DNA of 64,000 nt from Nostoc sp. CENA543 (GTDB lineage Bacteria > Cyanobacteriota > Cyanobacteriia > Cyanobacteriales > Nostocaceae): contig NZ_CP023278.1 of NCBI RefSeq assembly GCF_002896875.1, positions 2,356,001 through 2,420,000 of the forward strand, written 5' to 3'. Both the position numbers and the translations under genes were made by a program. The notes below the pieces were generated by a model, which worked only from the letters and a program-made list of their open reading frames with translations, was not told the DNA's origin and did no database searches. Below are positions 54,979 through 63,300 of the stretch, piece after piece. The stretch's first letter is position 1. Every line of letters begins with the position of its first letter.

Positions 54979-56148
54979 ATGCGAACTATTGCGGAAATTA
55001 ACGAGAAAATTCACCGCCAAACTGCGGTGGTGTTAACGGTTGAGGAATTCAAAGCACGAGTCGCGGAAATCGGTGTGAGTAAAGCTGCTCAAGAAGTGGA
55101 TGTCGTCACCACTGGCACTTTTGAACCGATGGAATCGAGTGGTGCAATTATTAATTTGGGACACACCGACCCACCAATCAAAATTCGGCGTTGTTGGGTG
55201 GATGGTGTACCCGCCTATACAGGTTTTGGCGCAGTCGATTTATATTTAGGTGCTAGCTGTGCTGTAGACACAATGGACGGGGAAGAAGTCAGAGAAAGAG
55301 GTGGCGGCCATGTGATTGAAGATTTAATCGCAGGTAAACCCATTCATGTGCGAGCTCAAGGACAAGTAACAGACTGTTATCCTAGAGCCAGTTTTGAGAC
55401 TTCCATTACTCGCGACACGATAAATCAGTTTTATTTATTTAATCCCCGTAATCTTTATCAAAATTTTATTGTAGGGGTGAATGGAGGCGATCGCCCATTA
55501 CATACCTATCTCGGCCCTTTGCAACCGCGTTTAGGTAATGCCGTCTATTCTAACCCTGGAGCAATTTCTCCCCTCTTCAATGACCCCAATTTACAACTGA
55601 TTGGCATCGGCACGCGCATTTTCTTAGGCGGTGGTGTGGGTTACGTGGCTTGGGAAGGTACACAACATTTTCCCTTACAGAAGCGTCTTGCCAATCAAAC
55701 ACCCATCGGCCCGGCTGCGACTTTAGCCTTAATTGGGGATGCTAAACAAATGGATAGTCGTTGGGTCAGGGGTTGTTATTTTAAGAGTTATGGCCCTTCC
55801 TTAATGTTGGGTGTCGGTGTACCCATACCTTTATTAAACGAACAGGTTGTAGAACACTGTGCAGTGCAGGATCAAGATTTAGTTGCACCGATAGTAGATT
55901 TCTCTATTCCTCGACGAGTACGACCGACATTTGGCTTGGTGAGTTACGCCCAGTTAAAATCCGGGCGTGTCACCATTGAGGGTAAAACAGTCAGAGCTGC
56001 GCCTTTAGCCAGTATGTTTTTATCTCGACAAGTTGCCCTAGAGTTAAAACAATGGATTGCAGCAGGCAATTTTACCCTCACAGAACCAGTAGCCCCAATT
56101 CCAATGGAAAGGTCATTTATGCCCCAAGACCATTGGAGAGACTTTTAA
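54979..56148 (+). CDS. Homocysteine biosynthesis protein (DUF39 / HcyBio family)
   Basis: 389-aa protein of the DUF39 family linked to homocysteine synthesis from aspartate semialdehyde in methanogens and other anaerobes. Conserved parts seen: MRTIAEINEKI start, EVDVVTTGTFEPMESSGAIINLGHTDPPIKI, YLGASCAV, GGGHVIEDLIAGK and GVGYVAWEGTQH. Cys in GASCAV is likely functional. The CBS and ferredoxin-like extensions of archaeal relatives are absent. Function in an oxygenic cyanobacterium, which has other homocysteine routes, is untested. ATG at 54979; heptamer array follows the stop. Confidence 0.87.
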   Translation: MRTIAEINEKIHRQTAVVLTVEEFKARVAEIGVSKAAQEVDVVTTGTFEPMESSGAIINLGHTDPPIKIRRCWVDGVPAYTGFGAVDLYLGASCAVDTMDGEEVRERGGGHVIEDLIAGKPIHVRAQGQVTDCYPRASFETSITRDTINQFYLFNPRNLYQNFIVGVNGGDRPLHTYLGPLQPRLGNAVYSNPGAISPLFNDPNLQLIGIGTRIFLGGGVGYVAWEGTQHFPLQKRLANQTPIGPAATLALIGDAKQMDSRWVRGCYFKSYGPSLMLGVGVPIPLLNEQVVEHCAVQDQDLVAPIVDFSIPRRVRPTFGLVSYAQLKSGRVTIEGKTVRAAPLASMFLSRQVALELKQWIAAGNFTLTEPVAPIPMERSFMPQDHWRDF

Positions 56149-56150
56149 GG

Positions 56151-56260
56151 CTGGGGACTGGGGACTGGGGACTGGGGACTGGGGACTGGGGACTGGGGAC
56201 TGGGGACTGGGGGAGAAAATCCAATGCCCAATGCCCAATGCCCAATGCCCGATCCCCGAT
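56151..56260. repeat. Tandem CTGGGGA array and CCCAATG array
   Basis: Eight perfect CTGGGGA heptamers in a row (56151-56206), then four AATGCCC units (about 56223-56250) and GATCCCC units. It is the cleanest heptamer array in the window and lies between two convergent genes. Confidence 0.95.
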
Positions 56261-56269
56261 CACCGATCC

Positions 56270-57298
56270 CTATTCCTGGGTTGGTTTTGGTCGTTTAATC
56301 GGCTTGGGAGTAGGTGTAGAACTGGGCGAAGACGAAGACGGTTTTGGTAAGGGTTTAGAAACTGCCGAAGAATCGCCGCCTGTTCTCTTGACGGGACGTG
56401 GAGTTTCTCCAGGTCTTCTGGGGGGGAATGGTCTTCTGCTACCGCCACCAGCACCGCGAGGGCCACCGCCACCTTTGAAGGGGGGTCTACGTTTTTTGGG
56501 CAAATCAGCGATCGCTTCTGCTGTTTCTATTACCAATCCGTCAGCTTCTCGCTTGGCTTGGAAGTCCCAAAACTTGCCTACGGCTTTGGTGGTCAGTACA
56601 CCCCGTAATTTCAATTTGAAATACTTGGGTTTGTCTGTCGGTTTACGTGGAGCTTGCTTAATTTTCACTACTAAGCTTTTCGATTCAAAAGACTGGTAAA
56701 CCACTTCTCCACGCACAGAAAAACCTCCATCGGGAATATGAGATGAAGGCGGTATGGGGTTTGTGGCTTCTTGACTTTGTTCTTTTGAACTATTGTCGGT
56801 TGTCTGTGATGTTTGCGCCTCTGCTTCTGCTAAATTTTTAGCAAGGTTTTCAGGCTCCCACACGCCCACAATTTGAATGTGTAAGGTGTCATTCTCTTGT
56901 CTCGTGCGGGGATAAACTACCCACAAATGGTCTTTTTCTAGGTCTAGGTGATTTTTGACTAAGCTCATAATCCGACCTAACAAGACAGCGTTTAGTTCTA
57001 CACCATCTGGGGTGACTAAAGCACCTTGGGTAAAATGTTCATCGCTGGCTTGGTAACGTCCCCGGACTAAGCCAATGGCACGATACTGCATTGGTTCGCT
57101 CGGAGGTGGTATTGGCTGTTGACGGTCGGCTAGGTTTTCATGGGTGTCGGTTTCACTGGATTTAACAGATGAATTCTCAATCTGAGAGGGCTGGGTTGCG
57201 GCTAATTGAATGTTAGCGGCTGCCTCTTTGGTAGTTTGAGGTTCATTAGAAGCAAAAGAGTGAGCGGAATCAGGCGAAGGCATCAGGTCGGAATTCAT
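56270..57298 (-). CDS. Pro/Gly/Arg-rich protein of unknown function
   Basis: 342 aa from ATG 57298, preceded by AAGGAG at a 5-nt spacing; in-frame starts further upstream are leader sequence. N-terminal ~90 residues are disordered (Ser, Gln, Thr, Pro). The middle (about 90-245) looks folded: PMQYRAIGLVRGRYQASDE, DLEKDHLWVVYPRT, FSVRGEVVYQSFESKSLVVKIKQ and KPKYFKLKLRGVLTTKAVGKFWDF suggest a beta-rich domain. The C-terminal ~75 residues are basic and RGG-like (KKRRPPFKGGGGPRG, SRRPFPPRRPGETPRP), typical of nucleic-acid binding. The leader has three palindromes. No family name recognised. Confidence 0.68.
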   Translation of the reverse strand: MNSDLMPSPDSAHSFASNEPQTTKEAAANIQLAATQPSQIENSSVKSSETDTHENLADRQQPIPPPSEPMQYRAIGLVRGRYQASDEHFTQGALVTPDGVELNAVLLGRIMSLVKNHLDLEKDHLWVVYPRTRQENDTLHIQIVGVWEPENLAKNLAEAEAQTSQTTDNSSKEQSQEATNPIPPSSHIPDGGFSVRGEVVYQSFESKSLVVKIKQAPRKPTDKPKYFKLKLRGVLTTKAVGKFWDFQAKREADGLVIETAEAIADLPKKRRPPFKGGGGPRGAGGGSRRPFPPRRPGETPRPVKRTGGDSSAVSKPLPKPSSSSPSSTPTPKPIKRPKPTQE

Positions 57299-57480
57299 AA
57301 AAACTCCTTGCGGCGGAGACACATCCCATTGTGGGATTTTACTAAAGCATCTGGAAAGAGCGTTTGTGTGGCTAATGAAAGTCAATTGACTTTTCACAAA
57401 ATCACAACAGGACGCTCTATACAATTTTAAAGACGCTAGATTAGTAATTCATGATCTAAATGTGTAATCTAGCGTCTTTA
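57299..57480 (-). promoter_or_regulatory. Palindrome-rich leader of the RGG-like protein gene
   Basis: Three elements: hairpin ATCCCA-TTG-TGGGAT at 57323-57337, about 14 nt before the AAGGAG site; a perfect 16-bp palindrome AAAGTCAATTGACTTT at 57378-57393; and a perfect 16-bp inverted repeat TAAAGACGCTAGATTA / TAATCTAGCGTCTTTA (57428-57443, 57465-57480). Together they suggest operators or an RNA leader. Confidence 0.5.
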
Positions 57481-57677
57481 GACTAGTTACGGAAGCATAT
57501 CATAGCTTCTATTTTGACGGCTCTTCCTAAAGTCATCACTTAATTTAGCAATGCTAATAATCAATTGTTATAAAATTCACAGATAATTGGCGGTATTCCG
57601 CACAGTTTTGGAAATTTTTAACTTTCGAGTTTGTGTGAATAATAATGGGATGAGAGTTTTGGAGGGGGGTAAAAATC

Positions 57678-58574
57678 GTGTCTCAACCGCGCAATCGCTG
57701 GATAGTTCAGCTAATTCTAGCACTGGCAGTGCTGACTTTTGTAGGTATTTCCTTAGTTCCCATTTTCGGTGCGCTTACTAATACGTCATCTTCAACCCCT
57801 AGTTCTACTACCAGTCCTGGTAGTGTGGCTGCTACAAACCAGATAACTAAGTTGCAAGATGAGGTACGGGGTTATGAGTTGGTTTTACAAAGAGAACCAG
57901 AAAACCAAACCGCGCTCAAGGGGTTATTACAAGCAAGGTTACAACTTTTGAGTGTAAAACAGGGTGATATTAATGGGGTGATTGAACCTCTAGAAAAGCT
58001 AGCAAAACTCAATCCTCAGCAGTCAGAGTATGGGGTTTTACTTGCTCAAGCTAAACAGCAAATTGGTGATAAGGAAGGAGCCGCTCAAGCTTATCGGGCT
58101 ATTTTAGACACAAAGCCAGGGGATTTGAAGGCTTTACAGGGTATGGTGGCTTTGTTGTTAGATCAACAACGTCCAGAGGCGGCTGTGGGCTTGCTACAAG
58201 AAACTTTGACTAATGCTGCTCAAGAGAATACTATTCAACCAGGCAGTGTAGATGCGGTGGCTGTCCAGGTACTACTGGGAAATGTCCACGCTACCCAAAA
58301 ACGCTATCCTCAAGCTATTTCTACTTTTGATCAGGCGATTAAGAAAGCTCCCCAAGATTTTCGCCCAGTTTTAGCTAAGGCGATGGTGTTAAAGGAACAA
58401 GGTAAGCTGACAGAAGCAAAACCTTTGTTTGATAGTGCTGTGGCTTTAGCTCCCGCACAATACAAAGATGAAATCAACAAAGCCGCCACTGCACCAGCAA
58501 CACCTACAGCCACAACAAATCCTACAACCACAACATCAGCTACACCAAACCCAGACAGTACGTCTAAACCATGA
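57678..58574 (+). CDS. Membrane-anchored TPR protein
   Basis: 298-aa protein with an N-terminal anchor helix (about 9-31), a Ser/Thr-rich linker (about 33-52), and tetratricopeptide repeats (about 55-265): EPENQTALKGLLQARLQLL, SEYGVLLAQAKQQIGDKEGA, AVGLLQETL and KRYPQAISTFDQAIKKAPQDF. The tail is Ala/Thr/Pro low complexity. TPR arrays bind protein partners; location facing lumen or periplasm is inferred. Start GTG at 57678 (upstream GGAGGGGGGT). A strong terminator follows. No operon partner. Confidence 0.85.
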   Translation: MSQPRNRWIVQLILALAVLTFVGISLVPIFGALTNTSSSTPSSTTSPGSVAATNQITKLQDEVRGYELVLQREPENQTALKGLLQARLQLLSVKQGDINGVIEPLEKLAKLNPQQSEYGVLLAQAKQQIGDKEGAAQAYRAILDTKPGDLKALQGMVALLLDQQRPEAAVGLLQETLTNAAQENTIQPGSVDAVAVQVLLGNVHATQKRYPQAISTFDQAIKKAPQDFRPVLAKAMVLKEQGKLTEAKPLFDSAVALAPAQYKDEINKAATAPATPTATTNPTTTTSATPNPDSTSKP

Positions 58575-58580
58575 AAAAAG

Positions 58581-58611
58581 AACAGTCCTTAAAAATTAAG
58601 GGCTGTTTTTT
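58581..58611 (+). terminator. Intrinsic terminator of the TPR gene
   Basis: AACAGTCCTTAA-AAA-TTAAGGGCTGTT is a 12-bp stem with one G-U pair, followed by TTTT, just after the stop. It may also serve the convergent GDT1 gene. Confidence 0.85.
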
Positions 58612-58617
58612 GAATTT

Positions 58618-58721
58618 TGTAGGCGCAAGCTAATGCTTGGCAACGCTATCGTGTTCGCCAAAGGCGTTCTCGCAGAGTACCCGTAGGGAATTTTGAATTT
58701 TGAATTTTGAATTTTGAATTG
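58618..58721. repeat. Palindromic repeats and ATTTTGA heptamers
   Basis: Short palindromic blocks (GTAGGCGCAAGC, GCCAAAGGCGTTCTCGCAGAG, ACCCGTAGGG) resembling those at 10205-10310, then about five ATTTTGA heptamers (58688-58721) ending at the GDT1 stop codon. Confidence 0.75.
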
Positions 58722-59351
58722 TTATGCTCCCTCAATGGCAGCAACCACGCCAAAAATCAAAAATAGGCATCCGCCAGCAAAGGTGAGTTGACGCTCAGAA
58801 ATGCGTCCCGCAATCATTTTGCCACCAATAACAGCGATCGCAGCGCAAATGGCATGACCTAAAATTGCTCCTGTGGTGACACCAATGGCATTATTACCTG
58901 CGGCTAGGGCAATGGTGGCAATTTGAGTGCGATCGCCCCATTCTGCCATGAATGTGAGAACAAAGGCTTCTGTCAAAATGGATAAGGGTGTTTTTTGCTT
59001 GGGTAGCTGCAATTCTGCTTTTTCGACTGCGGCTTTAGCTTCCTCGATTTCTTCCATCATTTCCGCTTTCTCGGCTTTTGCCGTCATCTTCACAGCTTCG
59101 TACAACAGCTTTAAGCCAAAGGCGATAAATAAAGCAATTTCAGCGTAATGTATATAAATTTTGGGCAATAATGAAGCCGCTTGACCAAATAACACTGAAA
59201 GGACAGTCATGGCGGCTAAGGCAGCTACTACGCCTGCAAATACCAATCTTCGTGAATGGTGCATTGCCAAAATCATAGCGATGAAAAATGTTTTATCGCC
59301 TAACTCTGAAACTGTAATTAGTAATAAACCTGCGGTAAAAGCTGTTAGCAC
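58722..59351 (-). CDS. TMEM165/GDT1-family manganese transporter
   Basis: 209-aa membrane protein of UPF0016 (TMEM165/GDT1; Mnx in cyanobacteria), a cation exchanger that moves Mn2+ (and Ca2+) out of the cytoplasm to the thylakoid lumen or periplasm. It has the two inverted halves with E-x-G-D-(K/R)-T: Glu16-Leu-Gly-Asp19-Lys-Thr and Glu137-Trp-Gly-Asp140-Arg-Thr, three helices each side and a charged Glu/Lys/Ala loop (about 90-118) between. Start is GTG at 59351, 9 nt after AGGAG. A yybP-ykoY Mn2+ riboswitch lies in its leader, which fits the transport function well. Confidence 0.93.
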   Translation of the reverse strand: MLTAFTAGLLLITVSELGDKTFFIAMILAMHHSRRLVFAGVVAALAAMTVLSVLFGQAASLLPKIYIHYAEIALFIAFGLKLLYEAVKMTAKAEKAEMMEEIEEAKAAVEKAELQLPKQKTPLSILTEAFVLTFMAEWGDRTQIATIALAAGNNAIGVTTGAILGHAICAAIAVIGGKMIAGRISERQLTFAGGCLFLIFGVVAAIEGA

Positions 59352-59565
59352 TCTCTCAAGCTCCTGAATAATCGCGTGTCATGTGAGCTTGATGAATGCC
59401 AAAAGCCCCCACCAAGCTCACAAGTAGTGTTGTTTGTGAACTTAGTGAAGGTCTCGCTACCAAATCTTTGTTATTTGTCATCTGAACCAGGCTCATCGCC
59501 AGTGTGTTGATTCAGATGTACTGGCTATTGAATTTTATGCCAGTAGCTACTCCCCTTCTATCTAG
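59352..59565 (-). promoter_or_regulatory. yybP-ykoY manganese riboswitch with translational switch
   Basis: On the minus strand GGGGAGTAGC (59555-59546) and AGCGAGACCTTC (59458-59447) are the two conserved loops of the yybP-ykoY class. P1 GAAGG/CCTTC (59558-59554, 59451-59447) closes the aptamer; inside are stems TACTGGC/GCCAGTA (59545-59539, 59525-59519) and CATCTGAA/TTCAGATG (59518-59511, 59486-59479). Downstream, GTGAGCTTG (59421-59413) pairs with CAAGCTCAC (59391-59383), which can instead pair with GAGCTTG inside AGGAGCTTGAG (59365-59355), the ribosome binding site. Mn2+ binding would thus free translation of GDT1. Structure inferred by eye. Confidence 0.85.
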
Positions 59566-59571
59566 GGCAAT

Positions 59572-59599
59572 CTTATACCTATCTGTAGGGATGAGTCAA
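59572..59599 (-). promoter_or_regulatory. Predicted sigma-70-type promoter of the riboswitch transcript
   Basis: TTGACT (59599-59594) and TATAAG (59577-59572) are separated by 16 bp on the minus strand, placing the start of transcription near 59564, just ahead of aptamer helix P1. Confidence 0.65.
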
Positions 59600-59729
59600 C
59601 TAATTTTAGATTTTGGATTTTGGATTGACTGCACCTACAAGGGACAAACCATTTAGGATTTTAGATTTTTTAAAATTGGAATTACAATTGGTAAATTGTC
59701 TTCCACAGCGAATCCGACTGGAGACTAAC

Positions 59730-60323
59730 ATGACACCAGCAACCATCATCGCTACAACCGCAAAAGAATCACCCCTGTTGTTTGAGGGAATGACTTGGAG
59801 AGAGTTCAAAGCAGTTGAGGGGTTGTTAGACCGTCCAGGCTATCGGTTGTCTTTTCTGGATGGCGTTTTGGAGATTAGGAGAAGGCTAGGAGAAGACCAC
59901 GAAACTGTTAAGGAAAGAATTGGTGCGTTATTAGAACTTTACCTACTTATAGCAGGGTTTGATTTTACTCCTACCGGCTCAATGACGCTAGAAAGTGAAT
60001 CTGGTGCTGTTAAACGGGAGGCAGATAAATCTTATAAGCTTGTTCCTGGGAAAGTACGTCCTGATTTGGCGATTGAGGTGGTTTTTACTAGTGGTGGTAT
60101 TAATAAGCTAGAGGCTTACAAGCGGCTGAAGATTCCCGAAGTTTGGCTTTGGGAAGATGGGGTTTTAGATGTCTATCATTTGCGTGTAGATGACACTGGA
60201 ACTTACTATGAAAGGGTTTCTCAGAGTGAAGAAGTGAAAGGGATAGATTTAGAGTTATTATTACGTTGCATTAACATGGTGAATCATGTAGATGCTATCA
60301 AAACTTTTCAACAGTCGCTTTAA
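59730..60323 (+). CDS. Uma2-family (DUF820) putative endonuclease
   Basis: 197 aa from ATG 59730 (GGAG 6 nt upstream; an open frame extends upstream but through repeats). Uma2/DUF820 proteins are PD-(D/E)xK-fold proteins greatly expanded in cyanobacteria. Visible: [15 protein letters not shown] near 44-58, [14 protein letters not shown] at 109-122 (core acidic Asp and Glu), K126, Y130 and [10 protein letters not shown] at 135-144. Biological role unknown. Its TAA stop overlaps the stop of the convergent nSTAND gene (TTAA). Confidence 0.88.
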   Translation: MTPATIIATTAKESPLLFEGMTWREFKAVEGLLDRPGYRLSFLDGVLEIRRRLGEDHETVKERIGALLELYLLIAGFDFTPTGSMTLESESGAVKREADKSYKLVPGKVRPDLAIEVVFTSGGINKLEAYKRLKIPEVWLWEDGVLDVYHLRVDDTGTYYERVSQSEEVKGIDLELLLRCINMVNHVDAIKTFQQSL

Positions 60324-63300
60324 TTACAAAGGGTGCGATCGCCTGGGCTAATATTGCTGTTATGCTCAAGATAATTATGAATGCGGGAGCATCCTTGCTG
60401 CATCAAGTTATCTAAATCTAAATTCCACAGTGTTACCCCAGAGTTTTCGCCACCACTCACAAGTAATTTACCATCAGGACTCAAACTCACACTATTCACT
60501 TTCTCGGAATTTCCTGAAAGTGTGGTGAGTAATTTACCGTTTGTGATATCCCAAAATTTGATGGTATTGTCAGCACTACCAGAAGCGAGAATTTGACTAT
60601 CTGCTGTAAAAGTGATGCTAGTTACACCGTCTGTATGTCCGGTGAGGGTTTGCATTAATTTGCCGTCTGGTAGTTGCCAAATTTTGATGGTATTGTCCCA
60701 ACTGGCGGAGGCTAATATTTTACCATTTGGGCTGAATTTTACTGAGGCGATCGCTAAACCGTGTCCAAGTAATTTTTTCACTAGTTTACCATCACTAATT
60801 CGCCAAATTTTTACTGTTTTGTCGTCGCTACCTGTCGCTAATATTTGACCATCAGGACTAAAATTCAGGCTAGTTATTACATCTTGGTGTCCTGTAATCG
60901 TTCTCAGCAATTTACCATTGGATAATTGCCAAATTTTGACAGTTTTATCAGCACTTCCAGAGACGATTGTCTGATTATCAGGACTAAAAATAATGCTGGT
61001 AACTCTATCTTGATGACCTTTTAATGTTAGGAGTAATTTTTGGGTTGGAATATCCCAAATTTTAACAGTTTTATCAGCACTAGCTGTGGCCAATAATTTA
61101 CCATTTTGACTAATAATAAGATTTTGAATTATATCGCGATGAGCTAAGAATGTAGTTAATTGTGACGCATTGACAATTTGCTCTCTTTGCCAAATAGTAA
61201 CTTTACCATCCCAGCCAGCAGAAACAAAAATTTTACCGTCTGGACTAAATTGTAAATCCTGCACATTATTTAAAGCTGATGTCATCTCAGGTTTTATTTG
61301 CCAGAGTCTGATAGTTTTATCTCTACTAGCAGAAGCAATATATTTACCATCAGGACTAAATTTTACATCTTGGACTTGTTCACCGTGTCCAGAGATAGTT
61401 TTAATTAATTTACCATCTAATCGCCAGAGTTTAATAGTCTTGTCAGCACTAGCAGAAACTATTAGTTGACTATTGAGGCTAAAATCAACGTGGTTAACTT
61501 GGTTATTGTGTCCGATAAAAGTTTGTATGAGTTTGCCTTGTTCATTCCACAATTTAATCGTTTGATCACGACTACCAGTAACTAAGTATTTACCATCAGG
61601 ACTAAACTGCACACAGGTAATACTAGCTGTGTGTCCAGGCAAAGTTTGAATTAATTGACCGTTATCGGTGCGCCAAAGTTTTAATAATTTATCTTCGCCA
61701 CCAGAGGCAATTATTTTACTGTCTGGGCTAAATGTGATAGAATTCACCCAACCATTGTGAGCAATCCAACTATTAATTAATTGCCCATCAACTCGCCATA
61801 ATTTAATAGTGGCATCGAAGCTAGATGTAGCAATGATAGAACTATCTGGACTGAAAATAATATCAGTGACTACATTGGTGTGAGCAGGAATATTATGGAT
61901 GAGCTTGATACATTTTTGGGACAAACACCTAGCGTCAAAAGCATAGATTTTCAGACTATAATCAGCACTAGCGACAGCCAAATATTTACCGTTGGGACTA
62001 AAAGCGATCGCGGTTAATCTTGATGGTGTAATAATATTCTCAATTAATCGACCGTCTTTAAACCAAATTTTGATTGTACCGTCATCACTAGCAGAAGCTA
62101 AAATCTGACCATTGGGGTGAAAAACGATGGCGTTTACCTGTTGCTGATGACCAAGGAAACGATTAATTTCCTGAGTGCGCGTCATAGCTTGTTGAAAAGT
62201 TGCGGCGGTGGTGATTTGGATATCTTCAGCAGGTGCAAGAACTCGTTTGAGTTCTCGTCGGGCTTTGATACTAGATATGACACTTTCTAATTGTTGATGA
62301 GATAACAAAAACGCCTCAGAAGCAGAATTTAAAGCGACAATTTCTCTTAATTGGGCGGCGCGTTGTTGTGTATAGGCTAAACCACCAAAGCCACTAGCAG
62401 CTATTCCTAAAATGCTGATCACAGCTATAGCTTTTTGTGCTTGTCGGAGACGTTTTTTCTGTTCTAATTGTTGTTGTTGCCGAGCATCTAAACAAGCAGC
62501 GATAAAATTTTGGACATCTATAGATAATTCATCTGTGTATTTAACATAGATTTCCTCAGCTTCCGCTAAACGAATACCTTGTAATAAAAAATCTGACTGT
62601 TCGTGATTTTGTTTCCAAAGAGCTGCGGCTTGCTCAATTTGACGCTGCGATCGCAGTCTACTACGATTTTCCTCCAACCACCAGCGCAACGTTGACCAGT
62701 GGCGAATGAGGATTTCGTGCGCTACTTCGATGGTAACAGGGGAGGTAGGGGGGCAGAGAGAAGTCCGAGCGGAGGCTTCCTCCGATCGGAACTTCGGAGG
62801 GTGCAGGGGTGTAGGGGAGGAGACGGAAGAAAGAGCAGTCCCCACTCCCCACTCCCCAGTCCCTAGTCCCTCCTCTAAATTCACCACGACTAATTTCGCC
62901 GCCGTTAACGCTGCAAGTGTTCTTTCTACCAGTTCATCAGGATATTTCTTGACGACTAACTCAGATTTCAAAACTCTGCGTCTGGTGTCTTCTGTGCCTT
63001 CGCCTAATTGCGTCAGTGAGAGAAAAATCCATCTTGCACATTCTTGCGCCTGTGGGTCTAAATTTTTGTAAACTTCTTCGGCTTTGCGTTCCAATGCGCC
63101 TTTAATTCCGCCAATTTGTTGCTGATAGGCTGTCAGCGTCAGTTCTCCAGCTTGGCGATATTCCCATAATTGTTCTAAGACAAATTCCAATAGGGGTAAA
63201 TCTCCCGCCGAGTGGTTTAAATCTTGCAGCAGAATTTCCACTAGTCCTGACTCGATTTTTAAACCCACTTGTTCAGCAGGGTTAATAATCACGCGGCGGT

